Source: Thermodesulfobacterium hveragerdense DSM 12571
Lineage (GTDB): Bacteria; Desulfobacterota; Thermodesulfobacteria; Thermodesulfobacteriales; Thermodesulfobacteriaceae
DNA: 64,000 nt
Direction of reading: 5' to 3'
Assembly: GCF_000423845.1 (NCBI RefSeq)
Contig: NZ_AUIT01000008.1
Span: 19,835 to 83,834 of the forward strand
The translations under genes and the position numbers were made by a program. Positions 14,225 through 23,424 of the stretch are shown one piece after another (position 1 is the stretch's first letter; each line of letters starts with the position of its first letter). The notes below the pieces were generated by a model. It saw nothing but the letters and a program-made list of their open reading frames with translations. It did no database searches and was not told the DNA's origin.

Positions 14225-16501
14225 TTACCTCTTAAGGTTTATCAATTCTTCGAGCATGGTATCTGAAACGGTGATGATACGGGAATCAGCCTGAAAACCT
14301 CTCTGAAAGATGATCATTTTTACAAACTGTTCTCCCAGGTCTACGTTAGACTGTTCTATCGAGTTAGGAGCTATCGTTCCGAGGCCATTGCTACCTGGTT
14401 TACCTGTCACAGGAGGCCCTGAGTGGGTGGTTTCTTTAAAAAGGTTACCTCCTACTTTTTGAAGTCTTTCAGGGGCGTTAAAGTTTGCTAAAGCTACCAT
14501 CCAGAGAGGAATAACCCTTCCGTTAGAGTAATTACCGGTGATAATACCTTGGTTATCTACGGTTATACTTTCCAGGGCACCTGGACCAAAACCATCTTGG
14601 TCATAAAAAATGGTGGCATTAGAGGTTGCATACTGTGTAGTCCTTACAGATTCAGACCGCCAGGAGTCTTTAAAAAAGTATCCAAAGTTTAGCTCTATTT
14701 GCTGAAGGTCATTTCTTACAAGACCTTGATCTTGCGAGTTTGGTGGGTAAATATCATATGGGAAATCTATGCCCAAAAAGTCGGCTATCATAAGGGGGTA
14801 ACCGTGTGAACCAAGGGCTGAAAACTTATCCACCGGATCTGGAACAGGATTACCAGTAATATCTACCACCTGAACTAAAGCCCCGGTGTTTGCATCCACT
14901 CTGTAAGTTTCATAAAACTTCTTAACGTTTCCTTGGTTATCAAACTCAAGCCTACCATACATCAATACCCCTTTTAAACTCTTAGCCCGCACATTACCTG
15001 AAGGTATTTGAAGTTGTTGAGTAATCGTTCCTTCTTCATACTGCCACTGCATAGGAAGGGTGTCTTTGGTAAAATCTCTCACATCTTCGTTAGGGTTACA
15101 GGCCACCAAAAACTCGTAAACGTTATCTTTGGTGGTAGGGTTATAATAAACCGTAATCTCATGCGGAGTACCAAGAGAATCATAAACTGTAAGGGTTGTT
15201 CTGTAAGAATAGGCGGTAGAAGGTATAGGAACATCCTGCCTTGCATCCCAGTAAGAAAGAAGAGAATCTGTTTCTTGTAAAGTAAACACTGTGACAGTTG
15301 GTGTACCACCACCATACCCTAAGTTAGACCAGTCTAAATTGATCCTTTGAGTGGTTCCATCAAGAAAGAAGAAAATGTTCGTTTCATCAGAGTTGTCACC
15401 TTTTACAAGGAGGGTTCCTGTCTCTTGAATAGGGTCATCAGGATTAATTGCAGGGGTTGCAGCAGGGTTTTCAAAAACCCTGTAGTCCCACCTGCCATCG
15501 GTACTGTCATACCTTATATACACACGTAGCTTCCTTTGAGTTCCGTTAGCATCTATTACCTGAGGATCAGTAGGAGCAATAAAGTCTATATATTCCCAGG
15601 TATCTGGATCTACATCACCTGACAATTCTATCCTTCCTGTTCTTCCTGGCATCTTAATGTCGTTAGCACCGTTTACATGGGTAACTCCACTCCAGTCAAA
15701 ACTTATTAGCTCTTTGGTAGAAGGAAGTTCAAAAGAGACTCTGGTTGAGGTGCTGTCTGTAAAACTGATTATAGTCTGGTTTGTTTCCAAGTTATAGATT
15801 TCACAAGCCCATTTTTGGGTGGCTGCGTTATACCCAAGTTTTATTCCTATCTTATTGTCTTTACCATCTATGTCCCTTATTACTACCTCATAATAGCCTG
15901 CGTTAGGAAAATAAGTATAGTTTCCGTCTGAAGGGTCGTCGTATAGATTTCCGCTTAAAAAAATAAGCTTGGTTCTTGTTTCCTCTCTTGCATCCAAGTT
16001 TGTGATAACATCTATTTTAGAAGTCTTAACCGGAGGAGAAGAGCGGTCTATTTGAATGTCGGTGATAGCACCGGTTATGTCTCCGGTTACCTCATCTATC
16101 CTCCATCCTTGCACCCTTAACCCACCTGCATTAACTAAATATCCTGTTTTATCTATCACAAACTGTCCGTCTCTGGTGTAAAACACGTTTCCTGTACTTT
16201 TAGGGTCTTTTACGATAAAAAACCCTGATCCGGCTATAGCCATATCAGTTGGGTTGGCTGTTGATTCAAAAGACCCTTGATTAAAAAGAGAATAAAGTGC
16301 CTGAATACTTGCTCCTCTTCCAAGTTGTCCTGAGCCAGCCCCGGTATTGATACTTTGAGCCATAACATCGCTAAAAGAGATCCTGGCACCTTTAAACGCG
16401 GTAGTATTTAAATTAGAAACATTGTCTCCGATTACGCTCATACCATGTCCAAGGGCCCTCAAACCGCTTGTTCCTGTAAACAAGGCATCGGTCAAACCCA
16501 T
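14225..16501 (-). CDS. flgE: Flagellar hook protein FlgE (long form)
   Basis: A 758-residue hook-family protein. The N-terminal Flg_bb_rod segment (SGLRALGHGMSVIGDNVSNLNTTAFKG) and the C-terminal counterpart (NVDLGEQFVKMIIFQRGFQADSRIIT) are typical of FlgE, which polymerises into the flagellar universal joint. It is much longer than enterobacterial FlgE (about 400 residues); the extra length lies in a Thr/Asp-rich middle, probably outer D2/D3 domains on the hook surface. ATG 16501 follows GAGGGGG. Last gene of fliK-flgD-flgE-flgE, closed by the terminator at 14183-14213. Confidence 0.92.
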   Translation of the reverse strand: MGLTDALFTGTSGLRALGHGMSVIGDNVSNLNTTAFKGARISFSDVMAQSINTGAGSGQLGRGASIQALYSLFNQGSFESTANPTDMAIAGSGFFIVKDPKSTGNVFYTRDGQFVIDKTGYLVNAGGLRVQGWRIDEVTGDITGAITDIQIDRSSPPVKTSKIDVITNLDAREETRTKLIFLSGNLYDDPSDGNYTYFPNAGYYEVVIRDIDGKDNKIGIKLGYNAATQKWACEIYNLETNQTIISFTDSTSTRVSFELPSTKELISFDWSGVTHVNGANDIKMPGRTGRIELSGDVDPDTWEYIDFIAPTDPQVIDANGTQRKLRVYIRYDSTDGRWDYRVFENPAATPAINPDDPIQETGTLLVKGDNSDETNIFFFLDGTTQRINLDWSNLGYGGGTPTVTVFTLQETDSLLSYWDARQDVPIPSTAYSYRTTLTVYDSLGTPHEITVYYNPTTKDNVYEFLVACNPNEDVRDFTKDTLPMQWQYEEGTITQQLQIPSGNVRAKSLKGVLMYGRLEFDNQGNVKKFYETYRVDANTGALVQVVDITGNPVPDPVDKFSALGSHGYPLMIADFLGIDFPYDIYPPNSQDQGLVRNDLQQIELNFGYFFKDSWRSESVRTTQYATSNATIFYDQDGFGPGALESITVDNQGIITGNYSNGRVIPLWMVALANFNAPERLQKVGGNLFKETTHSGPPVTGKPGSNGLGTIAPNSIEQSNVDLGEQFVKMIIFQRGFQADSRIITVSDTMLEELINLKR

Positions 16502-16534
16502 ATTAACACCCCCTCTATATTTTTATCGGATTTT

Positions 16535-17938
16535 TTAACGTTTACTTAAAAAATCTTCTAACATCTGGTCTGCGGTGGTTATCACCCTGGTATTACTCTG
16601 AAAAGCCCTTTGCAAGGTAATTAAACTCACCATCTCAGAAGCTAAATCTACGTTTGAATTTTCGAGGGCTCCAGAAAGAAGCCTTCCTCTTTCAAAAACC
16701 CCGGGAGAAAAGATAAAAGGCTGAGCCCCTTCTCTTGCCATAAAAAGTCCATTACCTACCTTAATCAAATTTTCTTCATAACCAGAAAAATCTGCTAAAA
16801 AGATCTTTGAAACCTCTATGTTTTTGTTGTTGGTATACCAGGCAACCACCTTACCTTCTTCGGTAATCACCTCTATCTTGTCAAATACCCCTACTGGATA
16901 ACCATCTTGGTTAAAGTACAGCTGAGCAAAAGGGTTAGCCTGAAGTTTACTAGGATTGGCAGATCTAGTGATACTGCCGTCTGGTTCTACCCTGAAACCA
17001 AGGTTTAAAGTTATGGTTTGGGTAGCACCTCCTATGTTTACCTGAAACTGTGGCCTACCAAGAGCGGTTAAATCCATCGGTGGGTCAATTGTGGGGTCAA
17101 AGGAAGAAGGGTTGGTTATCTCCCAAAAATTAGCCCCCACTATATCTCCGTTACCTCCAAAAGATAGCCTTCCATACAAAAATGCCCCTTGATATTTTCC
17201 TGAACCTCTTCCATCTAAGGCTGGATCTTCCAGGGCAAACAAAAGCTCATATTCATTAAGATTTGAAGTGCGGTCTACATAAAGCTTAAAGTTAGTCTTA
17301 TTCCCAAAGGAATCATAACCATAAAAATCAAAGACATAGTCAAACTTCTGATTTTCTATTATGTTAGAAGAGGTTGCATCATAACTTTGCCAAAGTGGAT
17401 CGTTTATAGGTTCAACAGGTTTGGTGCTATCAAAGATAAGCTGAAGGTCTATGTTCGATGTGCTTTTAGGAGGCATGACCTTAGGGATAAGATAGGGTTT
17501 AAGACTGGTCAAGTCGGCTGAAGTTGAATCTGGAGTTGAACCCAAAAGATAAAGTCCCATACTATTTTGTAAGGCCAAATGTTGTTCGTCTACCTGGTTG
17601 ACAAAAAACTGTCCATCCCGAGTAAAAAAAATATTTCCCTTTTGGTCTGAGACCACAAAGAAACCCTTACCAGAGATGGCAAGGTCAGTAGGAGAATCGG
17701 TGGTTACGATAGCCCCTTGGTTAAAAAGCGTTCTTATAGCCTTTACGTTACTTCCCAACCCTTTTTCTCTTCTAAAGGTTTCTGCATAAGCTTCTACCAG
17801 GGCATTTGCAAACTCATACCTACTTCCTTTAAACCCGGTAGTGTTAAGGTTAGAGATGTTGTCTGCAGAAACGTTCATTCCCATAGAAGTGGTTAACACC
17901 CCACTATATCCTATATACATGGCACCAAAAAGTCCCAT
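16535..17938 (-). CDS. Second FlgE-type flagellar hook/basal-body protein
   Basis: A 467-residue paralog of the downstream hook gene, with the same ends: SMGMNVSADNISNLNTTGFKG at the N-terminus and ENSNVDLASEMVSLITLQRAFQ near the C-terminus. Its normal length makes it the more conventional FlgE; the 758-residue neighbour would then be a longer second hook protein, or this one forms a proximal section. FlgF/FlgG identity is less likely because of the position right after flgD and the presence of the FlgE central domain. The binding site AGGAGG lies inside the end of flgD, three bases of intergenic space remaining. Confidence 0.85.
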   Translation of the reverse strand: MGLFGAMYIGYSGVLTTSMGMNVSADNISNLNTTGFKGSRYEFANALVEAYAETFRREKGLGSNVKAIRTLFNQGAIVTTDSPTDLAISGKGFFVVSDQKGNIFFTRDGQFFVNQVDEQHLALQNSMGLYLLGSTPDSTSADLTSLKPYLIPKVMPPKSTSNIDLQLIFDSTKPVEPINDPLWQSYDATSSNIIENQKFDYVFDFYGYDSFGNKTNFKLYVDRTSNLNEYELLFALEDPALDGRGSGKYQGAFLYGRLSFGGNGDIVGANFWEITNPSSFDPTIDPPMDLTALGRPQFQVNIGGATQTITLNLGFRVEPDGSITRSANPSKLQANPFAQLYFNQDGYPVGVFDKIEVITEEGKVVAWYTNNKNIEVSKIFLADFSGYEENLIKVGNGLFMAREGAQPFIFSPGVFERGRLLSGALENSNVDLASEMVSLITLQRAFQSNTRVITTADQMLEDFLSKR

Positions 17939-17941
17939 TTC

Positions 17942-18622
17942 TTAACCTCCTATCAATTCTTTGATGTCAGAAAGCTTAATTTCCTGGACTCCGTTTATCA
18001 CAAGCCTGTTTTCTTCCCCTAACTTAGATCCTGTAACTTTAGCTACCATCGTTGGTTTTACCGAATTAATCGTTTTACCATCAAAAAGAAGGACAGAAAA
18101 GGTATAATTACCCTCATGTACAGGATTTCCTGCCTGATCCTTTCCATCCCATTCTATTTTGTGAATACCTTCTTTAAGGTCTGTAAGGGGTATCTTTTTT
18201 ACCAGATTACCTTTAGAATCTCTTATAACGATTTCTCCTCCGGTGACAAACCCTTCAACCTTAAACTCACCACCCAGAAACTGACCTTGCTCTACCCTGC
18301 CTATGTTTGAATCTACCTTTACCTTTTTATCTACCAAGCTTGAGACATAGGTAAGATTAAGGTTCTTACCAAGGTCAACCAGACTTTTTAAAGTATCGTT
18401 GATGTTAAAAAGTTGGTCTACCTGATTGAACAAAGCAAGTTGAATAGCCATATCGTTGTTTTCAAGAGGTTTCATAGGGTCTTGATACTTAAGCTGAGTA
18501 ACAAAAAGCTTCATAAAATCATCTTTTTGTAAAACTTTTTTAGGTGTTCTCTGGGTATTCTGAGAAGAGCTGTTTACTGAACTAATGGTAGAACTATTGG
18601 CATTAACCGGGGTGGTAGCCAT
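17942..18622 (-). CDS. flgD: Flagellar hook assembly (cap) protein FlgD
   Basis: FlgD forms the transient cap under which hook subunits polymerise. The 226-residue product has the conserved N-terminal block (LQKDDFMKLFVTQLKYQDPM, then PLENNDMAIQLALFNQVDQL) and a C-terminal Fn3/tudor-like part with FlgD_ig features (GIHKIEWDGKDQAGNPVHEG). It sits between fliK and the two hook genes, the usual order, with AGGAGG before ATG 18622 and a 16-base gap to fliK. Confidence 0.94.
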   Translation of the reverse strand: MATTPVNANSSTISSVNSSSQNTQRTPKKVLQKDDFMKLFVTQLKYQDPMKPLENNDMAIQLALFNQVDQLFNINDTLKSLVDLGKNLNLTYVSSLVDKKVKVDSNIGRVEQGQFLGGEFKVEGFVTGGEIVIRDSKGNLVKKIPLTDLKEGIHKIEWDGKDQAGNPVHEGNYTFSVLLFDGKTINSVKPTMVAKVTGSKLGEENRLVINGVQEIKLSDIKELIGG

Positions 18623-18637
18623 AACCTTTTTTCCTCC

Positions 18638-20278
18638 TTAAACGATAAAATAATGCTTTCCCTTCAGATTTTTGAACCCCTCATTAGAGTCTAAAACATT
18701 AGGATCCTGGTTTTGTTCTGCTAAACTGCTTTTTAAACCATTAGACCCCTCTCTTTTCTCTCCAGATCTCCCTGCAAAACCCTGGTAACCCCAGTTGAGC
18801 TGGGTCTGGAAATCTTTAAGAGAAAGCCCAAGTTCTTTTAAACTTTCTCTTATGGCTTCAACGTTATTTTGAAGTTCCCGAAAGGCTTCTTCTTTCTCCA
18901 CCCTGGCTACTATGATTACCTCTTTTTCTTTAACCTTAATTTCTAAATCCAGACCTCCTAAATGTGGAGGTTCAAGCCTTACATAAGCTTTCTTTTCTCC
19001 TTCTGGAAGGACCTCTGCCGAAAACCTCTTAACAAACTCAAAAAACTGAGGAGACATCTTATCTCCTTCTAAAAACTTTACAGTCTCTATATTTACCAGG
19101 TGCTGGTCGTTAGACCTTAGGTGAGACACTTGATGGTAAAAAAATTGGAACCGAGTTAACTCTCCCTGTCCTTCTTGAGAAAATCCTTGTTTCTCTTTTA
19201 ATAAAGCAATACCCTCCGCTAAAAAGGACCCTTTTTCTTTAACTCTTTCAAAATATTTTTCAAACACCTCGGCACTTTTATCTGAAACTTCTTGAGAACT
19301 AAAAGACTTAGCAGATAATCCCTTAACCACTGCAAATGGGGCTTCAGTTAATCTTAAGTCCTTTACCCCTGCAATTCTCTCACCTAAAATCGTCTCTTTC
19401 TCAGGCAATCTCTCCCCCAACTTGTCAAACAAGCTATCGAAAACCTGGTTATTAGTTAAAAAACTTTCCTTTAAATTAGTCTCACCCTGTTTTACAAGTC
19501 CTAACAACTTTAGTTTTAAACCCAAAAAATTTTTATCAGAAAAAACCTCAGTCTTTATCTTTTCTTCAAGTTTTTGTATCAAGTTCTGAAAAGATAAACC
19601 ATCCTTTTCCTCTAAAACTGTTTGAAAATTTTGTTCTTGTTTTAACTTTTGCTCCCCATCCCCAACAGAAAGATCTCCTTTTATCTTAAAAAACGAATAA
19701 GCCCAAAGAGACGTCATATCTTCGTTAAGCTGAAAGCCAGTTTCTATCTTGTGGTTTAGCCAGGCTAAAAAATCACTTTTAAGGTCAGGTAAAGATAAAA
19801 GTTTGTTCAATTCTTCATAAACCCTAAGTTTTTCTGAGGGATTACCTAAAAATTTATCCAAAAGTTCTCCCAAGGCCTTTTGGTTTAGAGTTAACCCAGA
19901 AACCTCTGTTAATCCTTCCTTAGATATGGATTGAGCAAAACCTTCTAAATTAATCCCGGTCTTATCCACTAAATATCCCCAAAACAAAAAACCCCACACA
20001 CCTTGCAAGTCCTCATCATGAGCTTGGTCTTTTGAAAGAATCTTAGTCTGAGACAAACCCTCAGTTTGTGTTCCTTTAGTCTGTATTAAACCTTGAACTT
20101 GGTCTGCGTTTATGCCCTGAGAACTCAACAGCTGAGAAGAAGAATCTCCATTAGAAAGCAAATAAAGAAGGATAACCTGTAGAAAGTTAAATTCCTGATT
20201 AATCTCTCCTGAAATCCCCCCATTAGATAAAAGAAGGTTGCCACAGGAAAAATTATTTGAATTTAAATTTACCTTCAT
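18638..20278 (-). CDS. fliK: Flagellar hook-length control protein FliK
   Basis: A 546-residue secreted molecular ruler. The N-terminal 430 residues are low-complexity, rich in Gln, Leu, Lys and Glu, and little conserved. The C-terminal Flg_hook domain is recognisable: YVRLEPPHLGGLDLEIKVKE followed by VIIVARVEKEEAFRELQNN and LKELGLSLKDFQ. This domain switches the export gate from hook to filament substrates. ATG 20278 follows GGGGAG. It appears to be the first gene of the hook operon; the upstream 198 bases hold no convincing sigma-28 or sigma-54 element. Confidence 0.88.
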   Translation of the reverse strand: MKVNLNSNNFSCGNLLLSNGGISGEINQEFNFLQVILLYLLSNGDSSSQLLSSQGINADQVQGLIQTKGTQTEGLSQTKILSKDQAHDEDLQGVWGFLFWGYLVDKTGINLEGFAQSISKEGLTEVSGLTLNQKALGELLDKFLGNPSEKLRVYEELNKLLSLPDLKSDFLAWLNHKIETGFQLNEDMTSLWAYSFFKIKGDLSVGDGEQKLKQEQNFQTVLEEKDGLSFQNLIQKLEEKIKTEVFSDKNFLGLKLKLLGLVKQGETNLKESFLTNNQVFDSLFDKLGERLPEKETILGERIAGVKDLRLTEAPFAVVKGLSAKSFSSQEVSDKSAEVFEKYFERVKEKGSFLAEGIALLKEKQGFSQEGQGELTRFQFFYHQVSHLRSNDQHLVNIETVKFLEGDKMSPQFFEFVKRFSAEVLPEGEKKAYVRLEPPHLGGLDLEIKVKEKEVIIVARVEKEEAFRELQNNVEAIRESLKELGLSLKDFQTQLNWGYQGFAGRSGEKREGSNGLKSSLAEQNQDPNVLDSNEGFKNLKGKHYFIV

Positions 20279-20410
20279 CTTAGCTCCCCTGTAGGCGTTT
20301 TTTATTTATTTAAAAAATCAAAAATTATGCCTAAACTATAAAAGACTAGGATATGGCAAACCTAAAGAAAAATAAGAGGTTAGTCAAGGGGAGGAGAAAA
20401 GGAGCTATAT

Positions 20411-20433
20411 CAGGGCAGGAAAAATTAGCCCTG
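20411..20433 (-). terminator. Possible terminator after nuoN
   Basis: CAGGGC and GCCCTG form a perfect 6-bp stem with an 11-base loop about 45 bases after the nuoN stop. The T-rich run follows on the plus side only, so the assignment to the nuo operon is weak. Confidence 0.3.
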
Positions 20434-20476
20434 TTTCTTGGTAGAGAGAAGGGAAAAGATTTCCTGAGGGTGGTGC

Positions 20477-21925
20477 TTAATAAGGATAAAAAAGAAAGGT
20501 AAGATAAAGATAAAGGGTTCTGTAAACCATGTCTACCCAGGGTTTGGGGTAGATACCGATCAAAAGGGTGAGAAAAGCGGTTATACTAACAGGAAACCAA
20601 ACCCCAGGTTCCCAACGGTAGGAAAAGGTTTCCTCGGTCTTTTCCATGTAGATAAACTTTAAAACCCTAAGATAGGGGTAAGCCCCTATCACTGAAAAAA
20701 GAACAGCTAAGATAGCCACCCAGATATATCCTGACTTAACCAAACCGATAAAAAGATAAAATTTTCCCATAAAACCTGCTGTCGGAGGAACCCCTGCTAA
20801 AGAAAACATAAAAATCAAGGTTAAAAAACTAAGCCCAGGGGAGATTTGGCTCAAGCCCGACAGTTTAGGTATATAAAGAAGATCCTTTTGGTAATTGGCC
20901 AAAAACACCGCTATACTAAACATTCCTATGGTCATGATAAGATACACCAAAAGGTAAAAAATCGTAAAGCTATAGCCTATCAGGTCCCCGGTAATCAAGC
21001 CTAAACCAGCATAACCTGCATGTGCAATAGAGGAAAAGGCAAGCATTCTTATCAGATGGTCTTGCTTGATAGCAAGCACATTTCCGATAAGAATGGTCAA
21101 CAAAACCACAGGAATAAGTATTTGCCCTATCTTGGCTTTTAAAGGAATAAAAGCTACCATAAGCAACTTTATCAGACAGGCTATAACCACAAACTTAATT
21201 ATGGAGGCGATAAAGGAGGTTATAGGCAAGGGTGCGCTTTCATAAGCATCAGGAGCCCACATATGAAAAGGTACAAAGGATATCTTCACCGAAAAACCTG
21301 CCAAAACAAACAAAAATCCTAAAAGAACATAGGTTAACTCTGCCTTACCAAACAGACTTTGGGCAATCTGCATAAAAAATAAAGACCCGGTAGCACTATA
21401 AACCAACCCCATACCCAAAAGCAAAAATACCGAACCCATAGCTCCAGCCAGGAAGTATTTAAAAGAACCTTCTAAAGATTTACGCTGTTGGGCAAAGTTT
21501 AACGCTATCAAAAGGTATACAGGGAAACTCATCAGCTCCATCGAAAGATACATGGTAATCAAATCCATAGAAGAAAGCATCAAAAAAGCACCTATCAGAG
21601 AAAGGATTAAAAACCCATAATACTCCCCATAGTTAAGCTGTGAATGATAGGTAAGATAGTTCTTAGAAAGGATAGCAATCAAAAAGATCCCAAACAAAAC
21701 GATAAACTTAAAGACTATCGAGAAAAAATCGTTTTGATAACTTAACGTAAACCCCCCAAAAGGAGAGATTAAAAGAAGACCACTTGCTATCAAAAGAGAT
21801 AGAAGGGTTAACCAAAAGGCATATCCTTTATTTTTAAAAAATCTATCAAAAAGAAAAATAAAACAACCTACCAGCAAAAGAAGAATTTCTGAAAGTATTA
21901 CCCCAAAGTTAAGCTCTATGGTCAT
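20477..21925 (-). CDS. nuoN: Complex I antiporter-like subunit NuoN
   Basis: A 482-residue membrane protein of about 14 helices, one of the three Mrp-like proton-pumping subunits of complex I. Conserved features include the lysine/glutamate-containing helices around YLSMELMSFPVYLLIAL and KISFVPFHMWAPDAYESAP, and SIAHAGYAGLGLI. Last gene of the nuo operon, beginning 14 bases after nuoM with AGGAGG before the ATG. Confidence 0.95.
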   Translation of the reverse strand: MTIELNFGVILSEILLLLVGCFIFLFDRFFKNKGYAFWLTLLSLLIASGLLLISPFGGFTLSYQNDFFSIVFKFIVLFGIFLIAILSKNYLTYHSQLNYGEYYGFLILSLIGAFLMLSSMDLITMYLSMELMSFPVYLLIALNFAQQRKSLEGSFKYFLAGAMGSVFLLLGMGLVYSATGSLFFMQIAQSLFGKAELTYVLLGFLFVLAGFSVKISFVPFHMWAPDAYESAPLPITSFIASIIKFVVIACLIKLLMVAFIPLKAKIGQILIPVVLLTILIGNVLAIKQDHLIRMLAFSSIAHAGYAGLGLITGDLIGYSFTIFYLLVYLIMTIGMFSIAVFLANYQKDLLYIPKLSGLSQISPGLSFLTLIFMFSLAGVPPTAGFMGKFYLFIGLVKSGYIWVAILAVLFSVIGAYPYLRVLKFIYMEKTEETFSYRWEPGVWFPVSITAFLTLLIGIYPKPWVDMVYRTLYLYLTFLFYPY

Positions 21926-21938
21926 AACTTTAAGCCTC

Positions 21939-23408
21939 CTAAAACCTTAGGTTATTAAGTAAATGTTCGATGGAGGTGGTCATGTAGTCTAAGAAGGGTT
22001 TAGGATAAAGCCCTATAAAGAACACCAAAACCAACATAGGCAGCAAAGATAAAAATTCGTTAACCCTTAAAGGTGCTAACCCTTCGATATTAGGATTTAC
22101 CCTTTCAAAAAATACCCGTTGGTAAAGCCAGAGCATATAACCTGCCCCGATGATAAGACCTAAGGCAGCGAACACAACCAAGAGTTTGTTAGTAAAGAAA
22201 ACTCCTAAAAGGATCAGAAACTCCCCGATAAAACCATTGGTCCCTGGAAGGCCGATCGAGGCTAACGTAAAAATCATAAAAAAGGCAGCATAAACAGGCA
22301 TGACAGAGGCAAGCCCTCCATAATAGTTTATCGCACGGCTATGAGTACGGTCATAAACTATGCCTACACACATAAACAAAGCACCGGTTACGATTCCATG
22401 ATTAATCATCTGCAAAATAGCCCCTTTCATAGCTATAGGGTTAAAGGCAAAAATTCCCAGGGTTACAAAACCCATATGGCTAACCGAGCTATAGGCAATA
22501 AGCCTTTTTAAGTCATCCTGATAGAGACAGGCTAACCCACCGTAGATGATAGCTATCACCGAAAGTAAAAGTAATAACGGAGCAAACTCCTGAGCTGCAT
22601 GAGGAAACAAGGGCAACCCAAACCTGAGAAAACCGTATGCCCCAAGCTTGATCAAAATACCGGCTAAAATAACAGACCCAGCGGTTGGAGCTTCAGTGTG
22701 AGCATCAGGTAACCAGGTATGAACAGGCCACATAGGAATTTTTATCGCAAAGGCAAGGGCAAAACCTAAAAACAAAAGTTTCTCAGCCAACCCCCCAAGA
22801 GGAACCCCTAAGAGCTTTGTGTAATCAAAGGTTCCAAACTTAAAGAAAAGATAAACGATGGCAATCAGCATAAAAACTGACCCAAAAAAGGTATAAAGAA
22901 AGAACTTAAGGGTTGAATAGATCCTTCTTGGTCCTCCCCAGATACCGATGATAAGATACATCGGAATAAGCATTGCCTCCCAAAATACGTAAAAAAGAAG
23001 CAGGTCAAGTGCACAAAGGCTACCTACAATTGCTATGTTGGTAAAAAGGAGAGCTAAATAAAACTCCCTTACCTTTTCCTTGATAGAATGCCAGGAAATG
23101 GTGATACAAAGTAAGGTGGTAAGGGTAGTAAGAGGTATAAAAAGGATGCTTATACCGTCGACCCCAAGGAAATAGTAACTATTTAAAGAATCTATCCAGA
23201 GTCTTTTTTCTACAAACTGAAACCCAGGGTTTTGAAAATCAAAGGAAAATAGAAGTAAAACCGACAAACCAAAGTCTATCAACATCGTAAAAAGTGCTAT
23301 ACATTTGGCTGTATCTTCAAACCTTTTTCCTAAGAAAAGAATGGGTAAAATCCCTAACAAAGGAAGCCATAAGATCCATGAAAGTAGATTGTTTTGTAAA
23401 AACTCCAT
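21939..23408 (-). CDS. nuoM: Complex I antiporter-like subunit NuoM
   Basis: A 489-residue, roughly 14-helix proton-translocating subunit. Diagnostic stretches are FYVFWEAMLIPMYLIIGIWGG (the essential Glu in helix 5), KIPMWPVHTWLPDAHTEAPT and YSSVSHMGFVTLGIFA. It lies between nuoL and nuoN in the standard order and starts 17 bases past nuoL. Length and motifs are normal for bacterial NuoM. Confidence 0.96.
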   Translation of the reverse strand: MEFLQNNLLSWILWLPLLGILPILFLGKRFEDTAKCIALFTMLIDFGLSVLLLFSFDFQNPGFQFVEKRLWIDSLNSYYFLGVDGISILFIPLTTLTTLLCITISWHSIKEKVREFYLALLFTNIAIVGSLCALDLLLFYVFWEAMLIPMYLIIGIWGGPRRIYSTLKFFLYTFFGSVFMLIAIVYLFFKFGTFDYTKLLGVPLGGLAEKLLFLGFALAFAIKIPMWPVHTWLPDAHTEAPTAGSVILAGILIKLGAYGFLRFGLPLFPHAAQEFAPLLLLLSVIAIIYGGLACLYQDDLKRLIAYSSVSHMGFVTLGIFAFNPIAMKGAILQMINHGIVTGALFMCVGIVYDRTHSRAINYYGGLASVMPVYAAFFMIFTLASIGLPGTNGFIGEFLILLGVFFTNKLLVVFAALGLIIGAGYMLWLYQRVFFERVNPNIEGLAPLRVNEFLSLLPMLVLVFFIGLYPKPFLDYMTTSIEHLLNNLRF

Positions 23409-23424
23409 AAACCTTCCTCCGCTT

